Part shown: positions 58,301-64,000 of the stretch, piece after piece
Numbering within the stretch: position 1 is the stretch's first letter
Layout: the number at the start of each line of letters is the position of its first letter
Translations under genes and position numbers: made by a program
The notes under the pieces: model-generated
What the model was told of the DNA's origin: nothing
The model's input: only the letters and a program-made list of their open reading frames with translations
Database searches by the model: none
Source of the DNA: Tigriopus japonicus
Taxonomy: Eukaryota; Arthropoda; Copepoda; Harpacticoida; Harpacticidae
Direction of reading: 5' to 3'
Assembly (NCBI GenBank): GCA_010645155.1
Contig: CM021321.1
Location: 4,922,313 to 4,986,312 of the forward strand
DNA: 64,000 nt

Positions 58301-61300
58301 AGGGCTTAAAGTGTATGTAGTTTGTCCCCGGGGAGCTCACGTCAACACTTGCCATTGAACAAGTGTAAGTGTGAGAATAGGATGAACCCATGAAAAGTTC
58401 TTCTCTGTTCTGACGTCGAGTAGTCACTACTGTGTTACGTATTCCTCGAATGCTCTGCTGTTGAGCAGAGTTCCCTTTTCACTTAGAACGGGAACATAAG
58501 AGTAGCGATAATAGGATGAGAGAAAAGGGGTCGAGATTTTCCCTCATTCAAAAACACCGAGTGAATCGTAACAGGGATGGTGACTAAGGCGCTTGTAAAA
58601 TAGATATTTAAAAAAGGGTGTTTTACATTGATTTCTTAAACACAGGTTTAAAAGACGCCAAATCTGCAAAACATTTTGATCAGTCAACTCCTTTTTCTTT
58701 CTGCACCTTCACTACAAATTCCACGTGTCTGTTCTCTTGTAGCATTGGACACAGTTTTCTCTCGTGAGGGGTCAACGTTCCTCCTCACCCTCACGGACAG
58801 GAGACAGTCACATTTATATGTGTAATTGTAACAAAGGGGGGAAAAGAAACAACGCATTCAACACGTTCCCTTTGCCTCGATCCAAGTGTGTTCCCCAGTG
58901 TCGAAAGAAGGAACAATCACTTAGTAGTGCAGCTTGCCTGCCACAATAGAGCGAACAACGTAACGTGTGTCAACAAAGCTAAATGAAATAGATGAAGTTG
59001 CTTCGGTTGTTGCTTCAGAGAGGCCCACGTTGTCTCTCCCATTCACCCCCTCCTTGCACTATCATTTTCCCCCGGTCAACAATTCATCCGGCTTTTCACT
59101 TTCCAAGACCCCGACGTGTTTGTCATGAGCCGCGTGAATTGGCTTTGTTCAACAGAGTCGTTGTTGCTTCTTGGCCTCGACACTCTCTCGTAGTGTGTAT
59201 TCAACGATGGATCCACTCATGTGGGGTCCTAATTATTCCCCAAAGACGGGCTTCTTGCACTCGAGCAAGGTTCATATTCCCTGCACTCGGAAGTTATTCG
59301 AACCGTAAATCTCTTGAGAGCCAATGTCGGATGAGAAGACGATCAAGCTCAGAGAAATTCACTCCGCCTACAGCCGCTTACCCAACCCACCAAGCAACCA
59401 ACCCCTGGCACCTGATCGCAAACAAATCAAGCTTAATCAAGAAACTTTGAAAGTAGGAAAGGAAGCCATCGCTTATTTGTGCCTGATCCCAAGGGGCATT
59501 GAACACTTATTGAGGCAATACAACGGCGAAAGGCGTCCAGCAGATTGGGTATGCATGTTGAGCGCTGATCTTACTTTCTCTTTTTTCGCAGGAACCCTTA
59601 AATCAGGATACAATTTGCAAGGGAAGCTAGTGCTTCAATAGTCCAAAGCAAATCACTGCCCAATGTGAACAAGCCATGATAATTAGATTAAGGGTGTTGA
59701 CCTCGGTTTCAGCCCACAGCTAGGCCACTGACCTTCACGAAAGACACAAAAGGTTACTGCTAAAGGAAAACATACAATGCAGATAATTGAACCGAGCTAT
59801 TTCAAGTTGTCAAGGAATCATACCTCAATCCACGACAGTCTTTTTGCCGTGTTCGTCCAATCATTTCACGGCTTGCATAAGAGTACCGGAAGGATCAGAT
59901 TATCCAACGGACAAAGGATGAAAAGATGCAATTCCTGGCATCCGGTCAAAACTAAGCTCACATGTGTATGTTGACCTCTCTCTCCGTCTCTCTCTCTCTC
60001 AGTCTTGAGCCCCAGCCCACAGGTACTATGATGTAGTGGATGATTCAATCCAAATAGCTTGACCCCCATGTTGCCCCTGAAAGATTCAACCCATGTAATT
60101 CTACCACTTTTAGGCTCTGAGCCCAATGCACACATAATCTATCCAAGTGGAACAATGCACAAGACTCGACGACATGCGAGAGTCTGGAATTTCTAATTGG
60201 AGACGAGCAATGACCTTCAGTGTTTGTGGAGGCGCCTATTCTTGACCACATTACATGTCTCGTTGCCACGCGGACTATCTGTGGCCAGCCTTTTTTTCTG
60301 GAGCCTTGTCCCAGATCTTTACGATCAGACTTGGAAATCAAGACAGACTGTGGAAGAATTTGTTACCATTTGACCACTTGGGGACGATATTGACAAATTG
60401 ACTGCTATCTCTAGCCATCTTCCCCCCGTAAAAAAGGCTTTTTGAGTCGTTGCAGAAAACTTTGAGGGCTGAGGAAGCCGTGGAACAAGGGTAATATCTG
60501 TGGCGACGGGCTACATTCCGAGTGGTGTTCTGCTTGTCCCGTGTTCCTTCGCCCCATTCTCTAACTTATCTTGGGGGCTGGGAGCTCTACCAAGAGAATT
60601 GGAAAGAAGTTCGAGCTAGGGCAGCACAAGGCCAAGAAGAAGAAGCAAGCGGAATAAAAGGGGCACAACACAGCCGCCACATCTGCACGTGCGCTGGAAA
60701 CCAAGAGAGCCCCACCGTGAATGATGAATACCAAGTAGTTCCCTTCAACTCAAAGGAATCGCCTTTGGCTTGGCTAGAACATCAGAACATCAAGGACCCT
60801 CTGTTTGGTCGGTCGGTATTCGCTCGTTGCCTCTCCTCTCTCACTCACTCACTTACTTACTTAGTCCCTTGCTTCGCTAACTTGCTTGCTGTCTCTTTCC
60901 CTCAGTCTCTCACTTGATATAGAACCCATGTTTTTGGGCTATGGTCTCCATGCTACAAACGTGAATTCCTATATGATGAAAAAAGAGAAGATGTCTTGAT
61001 CCGAAACCCCGACACATCTTCCCCCAGAGAGAGATGTCGTGGCATTTCACACGTCTCCCATGCTAAATCTGAACGACTGCGACAAACAGTTGTCAGTTTT
61101 CAATTTAGCCCGTCTAGTTTCATCTCTGTTCTCCTTTCACATCTAGACAAGCAAATAGGAGAACAATTTCACGTCCATCGAGAGAGACGAACGCCGCCAC
61201 TGAAAGACAGACAGTCAAACTAATCGAGGGAAAAATGGTGAAACACCATTTGTCAACCAGGCACTCTTCTTTTGTGGTGCTTCTTTAACTCGACCCCGTC

Positions 61301-63507
61301 CAGTTTGAGAGATATGCCTAGCTCTACTTCAAGCATATCAGAATAACTACATGGGGGTTTCAAGTCGTCGTTATCTGGCCTACTACACATAATAAATGAT
61401 CAATGCCCAAAGTCATTTGGTGGCAAATTGAGCTGGTAAAACAAATTCTTCTTGGGAGAAATGTGTTCAACAAATCGCGTGTTCAATTGCGATCAGTCGA
61501 GTATACGAGATTTCCCTTGCTTTTGCCTAGTCCGTACTAATCAGATTTTCAAGTGGGCCTTAAGGGGTCGAGGACGAGCCGATCAAAATTCAGATTTCAA
61601 TCCGATTGGGTTTGAGAACTTCAATGGTTTCTAAACAACAATATGTAGGAGGGGGATTTGCTCGGGGAAGTATGGAAGAAGAGACAGACAGAGATGGAGA
61701 GATTGCACTTACTTTGCTCACGATCCTGTCAAATGGTTGGCCAATGACGACCTCACGGAGAACTTGGTGACTGTATTTTTGTGTTCTTTTGTGGGATTGG
61801 ACCATCCAGCTATGTACTTGGACAGATGCGCTGACTTTAGAAAGATGAACAGAGCACCTGATAAAGTACAAAGTTAGACAGGGCCATTTCTCTGGAGAGG
61901 CTCTCGAGACTGATCTCTTATGGTTGGACCTTGAACCTCTTGTTTCCCTGGACAAAGAAGGTGTGGTGGTGATGATGATGATGATGAAAGTATAGCTATC
62001 AAAGGTAGTGGTCAGTAAGTGGCTATATCAATGACATTCGATTTTGAAGTGGCTGGCCACGTGGCCGGCTGCAATTTGTCAGTCTGTTCTGATATATAAC
62101 ACCTCCGTCCAGAAACTAGCGATGGTATCCCGTGCTCAAAGAATATTAGCACGATCCCCAACCTCATTATGGAAGAATGAATCGAGTCAATGAGTTGTTC
62201 CGATCCTCCTTGGCATCTTTGCCGGTCTCACGCTGTGTTTGAAGTCGTCAAGAATAATAATAACGACGATAATCGTATGAATGCTCCCTTTGAGTTCCAT
62301 GGAAACAAAGTCGCTCTTCATTTCTCACTTCCTTCTGCTTTTGTTTTTTTCCTTCTCCTCAATGGTGTCCTCTACAGAGAGCGTCCACCGTCATGTTCAA
62401 CTCGTTGTTGGCGTTTTTCATTCTCTCTAATCTTATTTATCTACTTAGGTTTCCCTACAGCCAACAAGACGGGAATTCAGCCTACCAGCTAGTTAGTTAC
62501 TTAGCCAGTCAGTCAAACAGACAGTGGGGCGGTTAGTTATCTATCATCTCACTGTAATACGTACTACATCGGAGGATCTCTTCTCCTATCTTGCCATTGC
62601 TTTATCCGTCCCTCCTCTACACATCCTTTAAGAAGTAGCTGGTGCTATCGTAATAATAGCACCGGTATCAGTCGAATGGATTGTCGAAATAGACAGCAGA
62701 CAGCAGTACAATCGTTGAAGCACATGTGTCTGAATATTCAGATCATCTTGTGCCAAACGCCCTCCCCATCGCCAAGATCAAAAGATATATGGAGGAGAAA
62801 CCCAATCGGGTCAGCTGGCACCCAAAGAAGACCCCGTGGATCGGGCTCGTGCGTCTTTGGAATTCGACTTCGTTCACGCACGCATGTGAGTCGGTGAAAA
62901 CGAGAAACGACTTGACAAACTTGTACATCCAGATCTAGTCTCCAATACTGGGATGTGGAGAGGGAGAGGAGGGGGCTGATGATGATCCCACGTTCCCATT
63001 GATTCTGGATTCGGCGAATGTCTCAAAGGGTGAATTGCTGATATGACTTCCTCCATGCCCTTTCTATGGACTGGTTGCTCATCTTGCAATCGTGTTCCTA
63101 TAGTGCGAGGGAGTGTGGGATTGGTGTGTTCTTGGATGAGCTAGAATAAGTAGTTCACTCCTCCCGCTGCTTGCTATAGTGAAAAGCGATGATGTTTTCC
63201 GAAAAGCAAAAAATCTTGAAGAAAATTGCCTTTTCATCTCGATCTCTGTCTTTCTCTTCTTTTACTCCCCTCATCCCCATCATGTAGAGGAGGAGGGGAG
63301 AAGATGAGGAGGAAGAAGAAGAAAAAAAAGAGGTGTAGGAGGTTGACTGAGTGACGACCAAGGGATATTTACTTCGGTCTGAACATGCCGACTTGAACAA
63401 AGTGAAGAGAACTCTACTATACTTTGAGTGAGTGAGTGAGTGGTATGTACGAGTTGAAGTATTGGAGTTAGTAGGATGTTGGTACGAGAAGAACAGGCAC
63501 TCCAGAA
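55372..63507. other. Gene-poor 8-kb stretch with simple repeats
   Basis: No conserved domain or transposon end was found. Simple repeats include (AACC)n at about 57287-57306, (TC)n at about 59979-60001, CTCA/CTTA tetramers at about 60838-60864, (GAT)n at about 61970-61986 and (GTGA)n at 63426-63443. Open frames such as 59324-59641 and 62726-62938 on plus are unsupported. The stretch may be intergenic or a long upstream region of a gene starting at the right edge. Confidence 0.5.
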
Positions 63508-63813
63508 ATGGACGAACGTACGGACCTAGGTACTGCATCCCAATATCAGGATTTGGTGAGCACGTTCAGAACCTTGAAGGGTAGGAACAAAAAAAAGTTG
63601 AAGAAAGAGCAGGAGGCCATGAAAATGAAGGAAGGCGGCGGTGGTATCCCCAGACAAAGTGTTTCAAAGGTGAACAACAATAACGGAAATACGGCATCAA
63701 GTGCCAAGCGTCTTCCCTCTCTCCGTGTTCTTGAACCTCTTCGTCTTCTTTTTCTTCATCATCTCCCCTCTCTTTCTCTCTCGGTTCACCCAACACTCAC
63801 AATCTCTAGCTAA
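63508..63813 (+). CDS. Candidate first exon of a gene running off the window (weak)
   Basis: From ATG 63508 (CCAGAAATGG context) the frame reads MDERTDLGTASQYQDLVSTF, then a Lys-rich stretch (RNKKKLKKEQEAMKMKEGG) and a polar NNNNGN segment. The frame then becomes Leu/Ser-rich over CT-rich DNA and is probably no longer coding, so the exon would end near 63700. No family is recognised and no donor is compelling. A chance frame is a real alternative. Confidence 0.2.
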   Translation: MDERTDLGTASQYQDLVSTFRTLKGRNKKKLKKEQEAMKMKEGGGGIPRQSVSKVNNNNGNTASSAKRLPSLRVLEPLRLLFLHHLPSLSLSVHPTLTISS

Positions 63814-64000
63814 TGAACAACGACTGGGATCGAGAAGGGCAATGGCTTTGTTTGGAGGGATTACCAATCAATGTGATACACTTGGGATCAACCAACTCTC
63901 ACTAACTCACTCGTCGTCCGCTCACATGTATGCCAGCCGTGTAAGTTCACCCGAAAAAAGGCCAATGCTCGTACACCACCCGATTTAACTTGAATGGTCC

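Noticed and set aside
62726..62938. 70-codon plus frame with a Lys/Pro/Trp-rich segment
   Set aside because: No homology recognised, no leader or splice context, and other frames of similar length overlap it.

Overview
The window is a draft-assembly piece of an arthropod nuclear genome, most likely a crustacean and perhaps a copepod. This is inference. It rests on split genes with many 60-80 bp GT-AG introns, a Methuselah-type family B GPCR, tandem CLCA genes, and a heavy load of short hAT-, mariner- and LINE-type remnants. Two N-runs (17824-17910 and 54506-54577) mark assembly gaps, each flanked by a near-identical direct duplication.

Layout. 1-1588 is the 3' part of a LINE reverse transcriptase with an intact frame. 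1680-3092 holds two different hAT-type non-autonomous elements, back to back in one 8-bp target. 5567-6129 is a decayed mariner-like element. 8198-10320 (minus) is a seven-finger C2H2 gene with one odd splice donor. 11.5-12.0 kb may hold a small secreted-protein gene. 12-18.5 kb shows nothing recognisable. 18574-24280 (minus) is FIP1, the polyadenylation factor; its 3.1-kb second intron contains an intronless SIAH-like RING E3 gene on the opposite strand. 24.3-28.2 kb has repeats only, including a new-looking hairpin MITE and a tRNA-derived SINE head. 28192-28792 is an SRSF3/Rbp1-like splicing factor, followed by two hAT-type elements.

33408-50263 is a plus-strand run of three secreted or surface genes: an M14B metallocarboxypeptidase and two tandem CLCA-like genes. 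I could reconstruct both CLCA genes exon by exon (14 and 15 coding exons, 935 and 976 aa). In both, the zinc-peptidase signature of the family is broken, while the VWA MIDAS is kept. Next come an element packed with GGTCAC repeats (50515-51118), a small secreted orphan gene on minus with a GC-AG intron (51150-51828), and, divergent from it, a Methuselah-like seven-helix receptor (52319-55131). From 55.1 kb to about 63.5 kb I see only low-complexity and CT-rich noncoding sequence; a weak candidate first exon starts at 63508.

Functionally there are two groups. FIP1 and the SRSF3-like gene belong to core mRNA processing. The carboxypeptidase, CLCA pair, orphan secreted protein and GPCR look extracellular or cell-surface. 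No operon-like coupling is seen. Exon borders were read by eye from splice signals and frame continuity.
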